This document shows, one piece after another, positions 45,835 to 54,952 of a stretch of 64,000 bases of DNA. The notes beneath the pieces are model-generated. The model had not been told where the DNA came from, made no database searches, and saw only the letters and a list, made by a program, of their open reading frames with translations. The translations under genes were made by a program, and so were the position numbers. Origin of the DNA: Deltaproteobacteria bacterium (GTDB taxonomy: Bacteria; Myxococcota; Myxococcia; SLRQ01); NCBI GenBank assembly GCA_007130885.1, contig SLRQ01000005.1, positions 69,542-133,541 of the forward strand, given 5' to 3'. Position 1 is the stretch's first letter. Each line of letters starts with the position of its first letter.

Positions 45835-46598
45835 CGATGGCGAGGCTGCTGCTTTGTCTGCCGGCGGTACTGCTTCTACTGCCCGCGGTGAGCATGGAGG
45901 GCGGCGACGTCGGCTCCAAGGCTGAAGCCGAGAAGATGCTCCGCGCCGCCGATGATGCTTATCTCGACGGTCGCTATGATGAAGCAGCTTCCTACTACTT
46001 TACCGTTGCGGATGGCGGGCTTGGGTGCGCGGATATTTGGTTCAACGCGGGCAATGCTTTCTGGAAGTCGGCAAGGGAGGGGAAAGCGGTCTTGGCGTGG
46101 GAGAGAGCCTTGCTGATCGATCCCAGGCACCCCGACGCCCGCGCGAATCTGCGCCTCGCGCGTGAGCAGCTAGTCGGAGGGGGAATGGTGCCGGTGTCCT
46201 CGGTGCTGGAGCGGATGGGGAGCCGGCTTCCGCCGGGCGTTCTTGCGTGGGGTTTCGGCGTCTTCTGGCTGTTGATGGTCTCGGCTCTCGTCCTGCGGCG
46301 CATCGCTCGGCTCCGGAGAGCCGCGTTCGGCCTCACGGCCGCCGCGTGTCTGATAGTGTCCGTTGTGCTGGGAGGGCTTCTTGGGGTTGCAGCTTGGTAC
46401 CAGGAGTCGGTGGATAGGGCCGTGGTGATGGAGACGGCCAAGGTAAGGGAGGGCCCGGCTCCCAGGTTCCGTTCGCACCGGGAGTTGCTCGAAGGATACG
46501 TCGTGCGAATCGTTGGCTACGAAGGGCCTTATGCTCGAATCAGGCTCGATGGTGATAATGAAGGCTGGGTTCTCCTGACGGCCCTAACGCGTATCTGA
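45831..46598 (+). CDS. TPR/SH3 membrane protein, BatE type
   Basis: A 255-residue protein ending the Bat operon. A signal-like start (LLLCLPAVLLLLPAVSM) precedes TPR repeats (DDAYLDGRYDEAASYYFTVAD, FNAGNAFWKSAREGKAVLAWERAL, 35-115). Two membrane segments follow (LAWGFGVFWLLMVSALVLRR and ACLIVSVVLGGLLGVAAWY), and the C terminus is an SH3-like domain (ETAKVREGPAPRFRSHRELLEGYVVRIV, GWVLLTALTRI) as in cell-wall-binding proteins. It overlaps batD by four bases (ATGA). Confidence 0.88.
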   Translation: MTMARLLLCLPAVLLLLPAVSMEGGDVGSKAEAEKMLRAADDAYLDGRYDEAASYYFTVADGGLGCADIWFNAGNAFWKSAREGKAVLAWERALLIDPRHPDARANLRLAREQLVGGGMVPVSSVLERMGSRLPPGVLAWGFGVFWLLMVSALVLRRIARLRRAAFGLTAAACLIVSVVLGGLLGVAAWYQESVDRAVVMETAKVREGPAPRFRSHRELLEGYVVRIVGYEGPYARIRLDGDNEGWVLLTALTRI

Positions 46599-46635
46599 TG
46601 ACGCGAGTCGAGTAGACGTGTAGGATGGAGCGAAC

Positions 46636-47055
46636 ATGGAGAAGCAGGGGCCGTACAAAATACTTCTCGTGGAGGACGAGCCCGTAATCCAAGAGCTCGT
46701 CACGACAATGCTGTGTGGAGAGATGTGCGGCCGAACAATCGAGGTCTTTGTGGTGAGCGACGGCTCCGAGGCCTTGCCGAGGGCTCGGCAGGTTCGTCCT
46801 GATCTCGTTCTCTTGGACGTGGTTCTGCCGGGGATGGACGGGGTCACTCTCTGCCGCCTGCTGAAAGCCGATCCCTCGTTTGGTGATATGGCCGTGGTCA
46901 TGCTGACGGCCAGGGTGTCCAAGAAAGACCATGAGGCCGCGCGCAGAGCCGGGGCGGACGGCTATGTCGAGAAGCCGTTTCGGGGCTTCGAGCTCATCGA
47001 CAAGGTGGAGGCGCTGATCACCGGCAGGGACAAGCAAGGCGCCTCGCCTTCCTAG
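46636..47055 (+). CDS. Single-domain response regulator (receiver only)
   Basis: A 139-residue CheY-like protein with only a receiver domain. The acidic pocket is EDEP near residue 13, the phospho-acceptor aspartate is in LLDVVLPGMDG, MLTARVS has the conserved Thr, and VEKPF holds the conserved Lys. No DNA-binding output domain is present, so it must act through a partner. It follows the Bat operon by 37 bases and might be co-transcribed. No histidine kinase is seen nearby. The next 175 bases hold nothing recognisable. Confidence 0.92.
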   Translation: MEKQGPYKILLVEDEPVIQELVTTMLCGEMCGRTIEVFVVSDGSEALPRARQVRPDLVLLDVVLPGMDGVTLCRLLKADPSFGDMAVVMLTARVSKKDHEAARRAGADGYVEKPFRGFELIDKVEALITGRDKQGASPS

Positions 47056-47230
47056 AGCGACTCGCCTCGCCGTACCGATGCTACGGAAAGCCGCTGCTTT
47101 GGCCCCGACAGGTGCCCCCATTCCTTGATTAGACCAATCCCGCCGACACGCAAATCTTTCAGATCGTACGGAGCCGGACCAAGACCGGCCTACTCGCCTC
47201 ACTCGAACGAGCGCTCATCGGCGGCGAAGA

Positions 47231-50200
47231 TCACCGGCCGTTCAGCAACCCTCCGGTTGTGCACGTGAGTTCCAACTCGGCCTCGTTCATTTCGGGGTCG
47301 CAGTCCATGATCGGCTTTCCTCCAAAGCCGTCGTCGTTAGCTACTACCCGAAAGGTCATGGTGTCCTCTATATCTTCTTCGGGGACATCGTACTCGAATT
47401 GAACGAGGGTGCGTTCACCAGGCAACAGGACTCTATCCACGACAGTCGTTTCCAATAGGATCGTCTCTTCGGGGTAGATGCGATAAAGCGACACGCGAAG
47501 GTCACCCGCGATGCCACGCGTACCATCGTTGGCGACAACCGCGCTGATCGACCCAGCGGGTGGACATGACACGGTGGAGCCGTGGAGCGATATGAGAGCC
47601 GGGTTCGGTGATCTCGACGACGGTTCGCCTCGTTGATTGCCTCGGTAGGTGTTGTGAATCTCCCAGGGTTTGGCCGGATTAGCCGGAACGCCTGCGTCAG
47701 CGTTGATGTTCGTGATGCCGTAGGCATGCTGATTCCAGATTGAACGAGTCCGAACCCATTGCTCGCCCGCATCTCTCAATGCCACGATTCCCTTGGTACC
47801 CCGACAGCAGAAGGAAAGAGGATCCGGTGGGTCGGGGCAAGGGAGTGTGGGAAGCGGATTTCCATCTTCGTCGAAATGGCATGCGGGGAAGAGATCCGGA
47901 CGTTCCGCCACCAAATCCCCGCAGTCACGGTCGAACGCATCGTTGTTTGCAACTAGGACCAACTCGGTTCTGCCATTACCCGTGACATCAACCACGATCG
48001 GATACTCGCTGTTGGTACGGGTGCTGTTAGGTAAACTCAAAAGCGGCCTTCCCGTTGAGCCGTCCATGACGAGCGCACGACATTCGTCGTTGTACATCAG
48101 CTCGCTACGACCGCTCCAGCCAAAGTCAAAGACGGAAGAACCGGTAGTGGTGGAGGAGATGTTATGGGTTGCAACACTCCACAAGATGCCGTCCCCAGTA
48201 CCGTGAACGAGGTGTGGGTTCGATGGGTTGACAAAAGGATCGACGCAAGGCTCCACGATGCAGTCCCATCCTGGGGTGCACTCCGGAAAGGTTGGCCGTA
48301 TACAGCCGGGCAAGTCTTCATAGATGCCCAGGTCACTGTTATATCCCCCTCGGCAGTCCAGGTCGAAAACCGTGTAACAAGCTTTGCCCGCCACACCGAT
48401 CCCTGGGCGCCCATCGCCATCGAAGTCGGCGATTGTTGGGGGGCCGCCATGATTCCTGGTGGTACCAGCATCGCCCTCGGGAAGCTGGAATACAAACGTG
48501 ATATGCCCTTCGTTATCGAGGACGAACACTTCACCGCTGCGAACCACCACGATCTCGGGTGAGCCGTCTCCAGTTAGATCACCTACGGCCGGGAATCCAT
48601 CCAGGTCCTCAATCCGATCGTTGCACCAGACCTCGTCCAGCCGGTTCTGCTCGAAATTGACGCTCCAAGCGCAACCGCCAGTAAGCAACTCGCGTCGCCC
48701 ATTACCGGTTATGTCCGCAGCAATGGAATGGAACTGTCCTCCGAAAGTGCCTTGAGCGTTGCTGGCCTCCCCACCGTCGGCGATCAGGGTCCCCGTTAAG
48801 GCATCGAGAACGACCGATCCAATGATTAGCTGGACCTCACCATCGCCTTTGAGATCCACGAACATGGGAGCGGCTCCATCGAGATGCCGCGCGAGCGTGC
48901 CCGACTCGTATTTCCAAAGGAAGCAGCCGACGTTGTCCGGGGCAGGATCGGGACAGCTTACGATGTTGTCCAAAAGCCCGACACCCTGTGTTCCCAATGT
49001 TGTCGCGATCTCGGGGTAGCCGTCACCATTGACATCGGCCACGGCGGTATGCCCCGAACCATGAAACGTCGAGTCGTCATTGACGTAGATTGTCTGGCCC
49101 GTTACGCCGTCAATAACGAAGAGCTTGGCGTCACCCAGAGATCGGTAACCCTGGATCACGACATTGGGGATACCGTCACCATTCATGTCTGCCGTGACGG
49201 GAACACCCATTACGTTCCCGTGATCGGCCCAAGTGTAGTCGTTCGTTACCGGATTCATCTCAGCCGGGCTATACGGCCAGTGCCATACTACCTCCACATC
49301 GAACGGATCGTGCTTTTGTGGAGCATGGCACTCGACATGCTCGAAAAGGTCGTTCGGCAAGCATCGTCCGATTACGGGCTCGCAGTATTCGTCGAAGCCG
49401 CAGTCGATGAAGGATTCGCAAGAGGCACCGGGGGCCTGGCAGGCGCCGAACACGCAAAGCTCGTCTTCGCCGCAACATGCTTGCAGCTCGTCGCCGCACG
49501 GCTCTTGGTCACCACAGTCGCGAACGCATACGTTTGTCGGGTGACAAACGGGCGTTTCTCCTTCACAGCACAGTTCTCCGGCCGCGCCGCACCGGACACC
49601 GTCGCATTGAACGAGGCATCTGGGTACTTCTCGGCAGTCGTCACCGTCACAGTAAACGTGCTCCTCGCACAAGTAGCCTAACGGACAGCAGGCGTTGTCG
49701 ATGCCGCAGTGCATGCCAGACTCGCACTCGCAGACCTGTTCGACGCACTCTTCACCGGGATGACAGTGGGCCGCATCCTCGCAGGAGCACTCGCCCTCGA
49801 AGCATCTTCCTTCCCGGCACAACATCTCCTTTTTGGAGCCGGCGCCTTGCTCATCGCACCGAGAGACCCAATCCCCCTCGCAGAAGAAGGTCCCGGGCTC
49901 ACAGATCCAGTCCAAGCAACGGCCATCTACCGAGCAGTACTCGCCGACTTCACATTGCTCGTCCTGCATGCAGAGGCAATCCGCCTCGAAGACTACCGGG
50001 CTGCCCTCCAGTTCCTCCGACACCGCATGCACGACATAGGTGCCGGGCTTGTCTCCGAATCTCAGTAGAGTCTCGGCGAGGCCGGCATTAGTCGCCACCT
50101 CCTGCTCGCTTAGCTCGTGACCCGACATGCCGTAGGGTGCCTCTATTAGAGCAAAAGCTACCAGATGCCCGTTCACCGGATTGTAGTATGGGTCCAAGAC

Positions 50201-51100
50201 CTCCACGATGAACGGCTCCTCCAAGCTGACCGCGACCGTCCCGGTCTGGTCGTCTCCACCAACCCTTGCCATCGTGGCGGCCTGAGCCGCCTCGGCGGAG
50301 GCGCCAAACACCACCACACCATCAAGCCCGGTTGCGCTCGCTGCCACCCGGTATATCCCCGCCTTGATGCCGAATGTCAGGTGTGCCCATGCCCTGCCGT
50401 CCCGGTTTGTCGCAGGCAAAGTGCTGCTGACCGACTGGCCTGTCGCTCCCTCTGGCGATTCAACGATGGCGAAGCTGACCTCGTTACCGGCGACCGGGTT
50501 TCCGTGCTCATCGAGTAACTCGACCTCCAACGGAGTGTTCATCTCCCGAGCCACCGTGCCCGTAAATTCGTCTCCGGAAACCTTTGTCAACCTGGACGGC
50601 GGGCCGGCCATGAATCGCACCGTCTTACGCAAAGCGAACAGACCGTCCGCCACATCGGCGGTTATCACCTTCTCCTCGGCCTTTGTGGATGTCAGCGCGG
50701 TCTCGAGAACCCCAGCGTCGTCTGTGTCCCCTTGTGTCCGATTCAGCACGTTTTCAGCACCACTTACCGAAAACTGAACGGTGACCTCGGACAGCGCGAT
50801 CCCGCTTGAGTCCTTTACGAAAAGAGTAACGATGATTGCATTCTCCCCGTTCGCCACCGCCGCCGTTCTCTCCAACATCAACCTCGATGTGGATTTCGAC
50901 GGCTCCCCAGGTTCACCTGGTTCCGGCTCAGGGTCGTCGCGGCAGACTCCATCGTCGCAGACGTAGGGCTGGTCGCATGCGCCGTCGTCAAGGCACGGCT
51001 CGCCCCGGCCCCCTCTAGCTTTGTCTTGTTCGGGACCACATCCGGTGAAGAGACCAAACACCGCAACAATCAAGACAGACCATTTGAACATGGAAGACAC
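47231..51100 (-). CDS. Large cysteine-rich FG-GAP lipoprotein
   Basis: A 1289-residue surface protein with a lipoprotein signal (FKWSVLIVAVFGLFTGC, Cys near residue 21). The parts are: a Glu/Pro/Gly linker (51-65); about three bacterial Ig-like Big_1-type repeats (70-370); a cysteine-rich block (375-600) of CDNGVC-like knots (CRDDPE, CMQDEQCEVGEYCSVDGRC, CEDAAHCHPGEECVEQVCEC); an FG-GAP/VCBS propeller with repeats such as ADMNGDGIPNVVIQG, ADVNGDGYPEIATTLG, GDLTGDGSPEIVVV, ADFDGDGRPGIGVAG; and a C-terminal CARDB-like Ig domain. Such proteins are typical of myxobacteria and relatives. Adhesion or surface binding is likely but unproven. Confidence 0.85.
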   Translation of the reverse strand: MSSMFKWSVLIVAVFGLFTGCGPEQDKARGGRGEPCLDDGACDQPYVCDDGVCRDDPEPEPGEPGEPSKSTSRLMLERTAAVANGENAIIVTLFVKDSSGIALSEVTVQFSVSGAENVLNRTQGDTDDAGVLETALTSTKAEEKVITADVADGLFALRKTVRFMAGPPSRLTKVSGDEFTGTVAREMNTPLEVELLDEHGNPVAGNEVSFAIVESPEGATGQSVSSTLPATNRDGRAWAHLTFGIKAGIYRVAASATGLDGVVVFGASAEAAQAATMARVGGDDQTGTVAVSLEEPFIVEVLDPYYNPVNGHLVAFALIEAPYGMSGHELSEQEVATNAGLAETLLRFGDKPGTYVVHAVSEELEGSPVVFEADCLCMQDEQCEVGEYCSVDGRCLDWICEPGTFFCEGDWVSRCDEQGAGSKKEMLCREGRCFEGECSCEDAAHCHPGEECVEQVCECESGMHCGIDNACCPLGYLCEEHVYCDGDDCREVPRCLVQCDGVRCGAAGELCCEGETPVCHPTNVCVRDCGDQEPCGDELQACCGEDELCVFGACQAPGASCESFIDCGFDEYCEPVIGRCLPNDLFEHVECHAPQKHDPFDVEVVWHWPYSPAEMNPVTNDYTWADHGNVMGVPVTADMNGDGIPNVVIQGYRSLGDAKLFVIDGVTGQTIYVNDDSTFHGSGHTAVADVNGDGYPEIATTLGTQGVGLLDNIVSCPDPAPDNVGCFLWKYESGTLARHLDGAAPMFVDLKGDGEVQLIIGSVVLDALTGTLIADGGEASNAQGTFGGQFHSIAADITGNGRRELLTGGCAWSVNFEQNRLDEVWCNDRIEDLDGFPAVGDLTGDGSPEIVVVRSGEVFVLDNEGHITFVFQLPEGDAGTTRNHGGPPTIADFDGDGRPGIGVAGKACYTVFDLDCRGGYNSDLGIYEDLPGCIRPTFPECTPGWDCIVEPCVDPFVNPSNPHLVHGTGDGILWSVATHNISSTTTGSSVFDFGWSGRSELMYNDECRALVMDGSTGRPLLSLPNSTRTNSEYPIVVDVTGNGRTELVLVANNDAFDRDCGDLVAERPDLFPACHFDEDGNPLPTLPCPDPPDPLSFCCRGTKGIVALRDAGEQWVRTRSIWNQHAYGITNINADAGVPANPAKPWEIHNTYRGNQRGEPSSRSPNPALISLHGSTVSCPPAGSISAVVANDGTRGIAGDLRVSLYRIYPEETILLETTVVDRVLLPGERTLVQFEYDVPEEDIEDTMTFRVVANDDGFGGKPIMDCDPEMNEAELELTCTTGGLLNGR

Positions 51101-51294
51101 CTGCGGCGTATAGGACCTTTCAGCGAGATATTTCGCCAGAGCTAGTACAGGACCTTCAAGCTAGCACAGCTCCTCGGCCTCCGAAACACGACTGTCCTTC
51201 GAGCCATCCGCGCTGCGCCGACACCCGCGCGGTTGCGCGCGTGGCGCCGCCGCCCATAAGGCAAGTCATGGCCACGAGGACCACAGGACAAGCA

Positions 51295-51430
51295 GGACAA
51301 GTGCCACCCAAATGGGGCCAGGACCAGGACAAGCAGGACAAGTGCCACCCAAATGGGGCCAGGACAAGTGCCCAGGACAAGTGCCACCCAAATGGGGCCA
51401 GGACCAGGACAAGTGCCACCCAAATGGGGC
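51295..51430. repeat. Four-copy 24-bp repeat cluster
   Basis: A 24-bp unit ending in GTGCCACCCAAATGGGGC and beginning with GGACAA occurs identically at 51295-51318, 51336-51359, 51375-51398 and 51407-51430. Spacers are 17, 15 and 8 bases and are themselves partial copies (CAGGACCAGGACAAG). The unit contains the hairpin-capable GGCACT/GCCCCATTTGGG type sequence. It occupies the gap between the FG-GAP lipoprotein and the transglycosylase; the rest of 51101-51628 contains no gene. Spacing is too irregular and too short for a CRISPR array. Confidence 0.85.
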
Positions 51431-51628
51431 GGTGGGAGGATTTGATGCGTAGTCCGTGACGCACCTGATCACGATGCCTGAAGTGTTCAGATGCTGAACG
51501 GGCGGATTTGCCTCCAACGGTTTGTCTTTCTTTCTTCCGAGGCCTGTAAAATCAGTAGGTTGGGGGAGGGCGAGCTTGCCGGATGTTGCGCCGCGTCATG
51601 TGGCCCGCTCTTTGCCTGTAGAACTGGC

Positions 51629-52252
51629 ATGGTACGACGCGACAGAGGGGGGATCTTGGTAATTGGCCTACTGCTGCTGGGGCTTTCACCGGCGGCGGCG
51701 ATTGCCGAGAAGCGGCCTGAAGTACTCGATTACTTTGCCGATGAAGACGCGCTCTTCCTTGCAATCTACGAGCACGTCGCCGGCAAGACCCGTGGCTTCG
51801 ATGCCGACGGCGAGCTGCGGATAGCCGAGGCCGTCCACGCCGCGGCGCTGGAGGAGGGGCTGGACCCGTTTCTCATTTTGGCTGTAATCCACGTGGAGAG
51901 CAGCTTCATTAGATGGCAGAGGAGCAGCGTGGGAGCACTTGGTCTCATGCAGGTCAAGCCGTCGACTGGGCGGGCCTTCGCCGGCTCGGCCGGTGTGCTC
52001 TGGCGAGGCTCGTCGACGCTCTTCCATATCGAGTCGAACATTCGTCTTGGCGCCCATTATCTGGCGTTCAAGATGGAGCGCTTTGGGCACAACGAGGTCT
52101 TGGCACTGGCGGCTTACTGTCACGGCCCGACCAGGGTGCGACGAATACTGCGAGAGGAAGGCAGGCTCGACCAGGATCGTCTGCGCTACAGCCGACGAGT
52201 GCTTCGGATGTACGAGTACTACCGCGGCGCGGCGGGCGTGCCCGTCAGCTAG
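51629..52252 (+). CDS. Lytic transglycosylase (SLT domain)
   Basis: A 207-residue exported enzyme that cuts peptidoglycan. The signal peptide is GILVIGLLLLGLSPAAAIA. The SLT fold is seen as ILAVIHVESSFIRWQRSSVGALGLMQV, with the catalytic glutamate in HVESSF, and NIRLGAHYLAFKMERFGHNEVLALAAYCHGPTRV. I start at ATG 51629 because the signal peptide begins there; an upstream in-frame ATG at 51491 adds unlikely sequence. No strong Shine-Dalgarno is seen. The gene stands alone on the plus strand. Confidence 0.9.
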   Translation: MVRRDRGGILVIGLLLLGLSPAAAIAEKRPEVLDYFADEDALFLAIYEHVAGKTRGFDADGELRIAEAVHAAALEEGLDPFLILAVIHVESSFIRWQRSSVGALGLMQVKPSTGRAFAGSAGVLWRGSSTLFHIESNIRLGAHYLAFKMERFGHNEVLALAAYCHGPTRVRRILREEGRLDQDRLRYSRRVLRMYEYYRGAAGVPVS

Positions 52253-52337
52253 TCCAAACAAGCTGCAAGTACTCCCCCCCAAAGCGACTCGGAAGCACTC
52301 TCGAGAAGGGCTTGGGGGGAAGCAGGCAGCACGATTG

Positions 52338-53606
52338 CTACGGAAACAGGCCGCGCCTGAGCATGGCTTCGCTCAATCGTCTGAACGCGAGCCTCATGGC
52401 GGCGGTGCGCATGTCCACCTTCTCCTCTTCATGCACGCTCACTACCTCCCTGAAGATCTTGCTCATAACCGTGTAGAGCTGCTGGTTGACCTGCTCGGCG
52501 GACCAGAAGAAGTTCTGTAGTCCCTGCACCCACTCGAAGTAGGAGACGGTGACGCCGCCGGCGTTGGCGTAGATGTCCGGGAGCACGAAGACCTCGTCTT
52601 GGCGCTGGCAGAGCACGTCGTTCCCGGCGCTGGTGACAGGGCCGTTGGCTCCCTCGGCAAGGATGCGGCACTTCAGCTTGCCGGCCATCCCTTCATCTAT
52701 GACGCCGGAGATGGCCGCCGGAATCAGGATGTCGCACTCGAGAGTCAGCATCTCTTGACCGTCTATCGGCTCGCCGCCCTCGAAGCCTTTGATGGTCCCA
52801 TGCTCTCCGAGTCTCTTCTCCATCGCCACGACATCCAGACCCTGCGAGTTGAACACCGCGCCGTACACGTCCGAGGCCGCTATGACCTTGACGCCGCTCT
52901 CGGCCAGTTTTCGCGCGGCGTAGACTCCCACATTCCCGAAGCCCTGGATGACGGCCGTCTTGTTCTCATCGATCTCGATGCCCAGATGGCACGCCGCCTC
53001 CATGGCCGCGTGCGCCACACCTCTTCCGGTGGCTTGCTTGCGACCGAGCGATCCGCCGACCGACACAGGCTTGCCCGTGACGACCGAAGGCGTGGCGTGC
53101 CCCTTCATCTGGGAGTAGGTGTCCATGATCCACGACATGACCTCTTCGTTGGTGCCCATGTCCGGCGCGGGCACATCGATGTCGGGACCTATATCGTTGA
53201 CGATCTCGACGGTGAACCGCCGGGTGAGCCTCTGCTTCTCTCCTCGCGAGAGCTTTGTGGGATCTACTCTGACTCCTCCCTTGCCGCCCCCAAGAGGAAG
53301 TCCCATGAGAGCGCACTTGATGCTCATCAGCATGGACAGCGCCGTGACCTCACCGAGGTTCACGTCCATGGCATAACGCAAGCCTCCCTTGAAAGGGCCG
53401 CGCGTGTTGTTGTGCTGAACGCGGTAGCCATGGAATGTTTCGACCCGGCCATCGTCCATACGCACCGGTACGGACACTATGATTGCCCGCTCGGGCTGCA
53501 GCAGCCTGTTCAAGACGTTGGGATCGAGGTTCATGGCCTCTCCTACGTTCTTAAATAGCCTGCAGGTGTTGTGATAAAGGGGATCGTCCCATTCCTTGCA
53601 AGTCAT
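52338..53606 (-). CDS. gdhA: Glutamate dehydrogenase (Glu/Leu/Phe/Val family)
   Basis: A 422-residue hexameric-type dehydrogenase that interconverts 2-oxoglutarate plus ammonia with glutamate. The substrate loop VQHNNTRGPFKGGLRYAMDV, the catalytic lysine region PLGGGKGGVRVDP, DIDVPAPDMGTNEEVMSWIMDTY and the Rossmann motif VIQGFGNVGVYAARKL are present. FFWSAEQVN near the C terminus is typical of GDH rather than leucine dehydrogenase. AGGAGG lies 13 bases before the ATG. Cofactor specificity cannot be told. Confidence 0.94.
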   Translation of the reverse strand: MTCKEWDDPLYHNTCRLFKNVGEAMNLDPNVLNRLLQPERAIIVSVPVRMDDGRVETFHGYRVQHNNTRGPFKGGLRYAMDVNLGEVTALSMLMSIKCALMGLPLGGGKGGVRVDPTKLSRGEKQRLTRRFTVEIVNDIGPDIDVPAPDMGTNEEVMSWIMDTYSQMKGHATPSVVTGKPVSVGGSLGRKQATGRGVAHAAMEAACHLGIEIDENKTAVIQGFGNVGVYAARKLAESGVKVIAASDVYGAVFNSQGLDVVAMEKRLGEHGTIKGFEGGEPIDGQEMLTLECDILIPAAISGVIDEGMAGKLKCRILAEGANGPVTSAGNDVLCQRQDEVFVLPDIYANAGGVTVSYFEWVQGLQNFFWSAEQVNQQLYTVMSKIFREVVSVHEEEKVDMRTAAMRLAFRRLSEAMLRRGLFP

Positions 53607-54002
53607 GCCTCGTAGCCTCCTGTTAAGCCTGCTGGTCGATGAGAGTTGCCTGTTGTACAGCTAACCGCGAAAAAACTGCCGTAACACTAAAGCGCGTTGT
53701 TCCTCAAGGCGCGCCGCGACACTGTGACCGCGAAGCTATCGAGCGAGCCCTGCAATGTTGGTGCCGGATTGGATACCGGTTGCGATTCAACGGCTTGCGC
53801 ACTTCTCCACCGCGGACCGGGCATTGTCGGCAGTCGCTGGTCGACGCTTGGGCCGTGCGGGGCCGAGCCCGTCGATGGGCCGGGCTCATGTTCTAATGCA
53901 GCCTGACGAAGTGCCGTATCTCGCCGCCGGCCCCGCTCCCGCGCGCAGAAGGTGCGCGCAATGATCAGCGGCCCCTACGTTTGTGCGTTAAAACATAGAC
54001 GT
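53607..54002. other. Intergenic region without recognised gene
   Basis: This 396-base stretch lies between the start of gdhA and the end of trmJ, both on the minus strand. Short open frames are present on both strands but have arginine/cysteine-rich composition typical of non-coding GC-rich DNA. I see no tRNA and no strong hairpin; a weak GAGCCC/GGGCTC stem lies near 53866-53888. Confidence 0.5.
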
Positions 54003-54740
54003 TCACCGCTTGGCCACGGCCCACTCGAGCTGACGAACGAGTGCCAAGAGCAGTTGCCCATCCCGCTCGGTCGGTCCCGCCCGAACGAGGAGCCGCTCCA
54101 GCTCTCCCAGGATGCGATCCGGTTGATCGGGGTTCAAATATCCCGCTTCGAGCAAGAGGGCTCTCGTCAGCTTCCGTAAGCGGGCGAGATCCTCCGGGGG
54201 CATCGCCTTTGACGCCGGCTCGGGCTTTCGCGACCCCGGCAGCGCTCGCTGAATCTCGTAGGCGTGCACCAACACCGCCTGCGCCAGGTTCAGTGACGAA
54301 AAATCGGCGTGAGTGGGTATCGTCGATATGCCATGAGCACGATCTATCGCCCACCGCGGCAGGCCCGAGCGCTCGTCGCCGAAGATCAAGGCTGGAGCAC
54401 CTCCGCGCCGCGCCTCCTCGAGGATCCTTGCCGCCGCGGTCTCCGGTGTCAAAGAGGGGTAGGAGGGGCGGTTTCTCGCGCTGGTCGCGATGACCAGAGT
54501 GGCCTCATCGATTGCTTGCTCCAGCCTTTCGCACACCTTCGCTTCTTCGAGAAGCTCACGCGCCTCGGCGGCGATGCGGCTTGCTTGAACGCGATCCCAA
54601 GCCGCCGGCTCGGCTAGGACCAAACGCGACATTCCCATGTTGGCGAGCGCCCGCGCCGCTCCCCCCACGTTCTCCGCGGTGCGGGTATGATGGAGGATGA
54701 AGGTGATCCGCTCCGTGCAGCCCATGTGAGCGGTCTTCAT
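54003..54740 (-). CDS. trmJ: tRNA/rRNA 2'-O-methyltransferase, TrmJ-like (SPOUT)
   Basis: A 245-residue SPOUT methyltransferase. N-terminal FILHHTRTAENVGGAARALANMGMSRLVL is motif 1, ATSARNRPSYPSLTPETAA is TrmJ-like, FGDERSGLPRWAIDRAHGISTIPT is motif 2 and FSSLNLAQAVLVHAYEIQRAL is motif 3, forming the knot that binds S-adenosylmethionine. TrmJ methylates position 32 of tRNAs. The C-terminal helical tail (LARLRKLTRALLLEAGYL, ILGELERLLVRAGP) is usual in TrmJ dimers. A start at MGCTER (54725) is also possible. It ends the nfeD-floA operon. Confidence 0.92.
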   Translation of the reverse strand: MKTAHMGCTERITFILHHTRTAENVGGAARALANMGMSRLVLAEPAAWDRVQASRIAAEARELLEEAKVCERLEQAIDEATLVIATSARNRPSYPSLTPETAAARILEEARRGGAPALIFGDERSGLPRWAIDRAHGISTIPTHADFSSLNLAQAVLVHAYEIQRALPGSRKPEPASKAMPPEDLARLRKLTRALLLEAGYLNPDQPDRILGELERLLVRAGPTERDGQLLLALVRQLEWAVAKR

Positions 54741-54745
54741 GCAGC

Positions 54746-54952
54746 CTATTCTTCCTCGTGCCGGCGCAGCGATACCGGCGGCCCGAGAACCTCGGAAGCT
54801 ACCAGCGCAAGCCGCAGCTTCTCGATGTCCCCGGACGCCAGATCCCTTGCGTATCTCGATGCCGGCGCGGGCTTGTCGGGCCCGCGTTCCGGCGTCCCTC
54901 TAGTTTTTTCCGGGCGGCCGGCCAGCGGGCCTTCGAGCGAAGGATCTTTCAT
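54746..54952 (-). CDS. Small protein coupled to floA
   Basis: A 68-residue hydrophilic protein. The N-terminal half is rich in Pro, Gly and charged residues and the C-terminal half is helical ([38 protein letters not shown]). It is not recognised as a known family. Evidence for being real is its position: the ATG overlaps the floA stop as ATGA and the stop is five bases before the trmJ start, so it fills the operon exactly. Confidence 0.65.
   Translation of the reverse strand: MKDPSLEGPLAGRPEKTRGTPERGPDKPAPASRYARDLASGDIEKLRLALVASEVLGPPVSLRRHEEE

Noticed and set aside
51295..51430. CRISPR-like appearance of four identical repeats
   Set aside because: Spacers are 8-17 bases, unequal and repeat-derived, far shorter than real spacers, and there is no cas gene nearby.
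51156..51517. Minus-strand open frames containing repeated APFGWHLS peptide
   Set aside because: They arise only from the 24-bp DNA repeat read in several frames; no ribosome site and no flanking conserved protein.
52599..53558. Long plus-strand frame opposite glutamate dehydrogenase
   Set aside because: Antisense shadow; the opposite strand encodes a complete, motif-rich dehydrogenase.
53639..53896. 85-codon plus-strand frame between gdhA and trmJ
   Set aside because: No ribosome site, Arg/Cys/Trp-rich composition and no recognisable domain.
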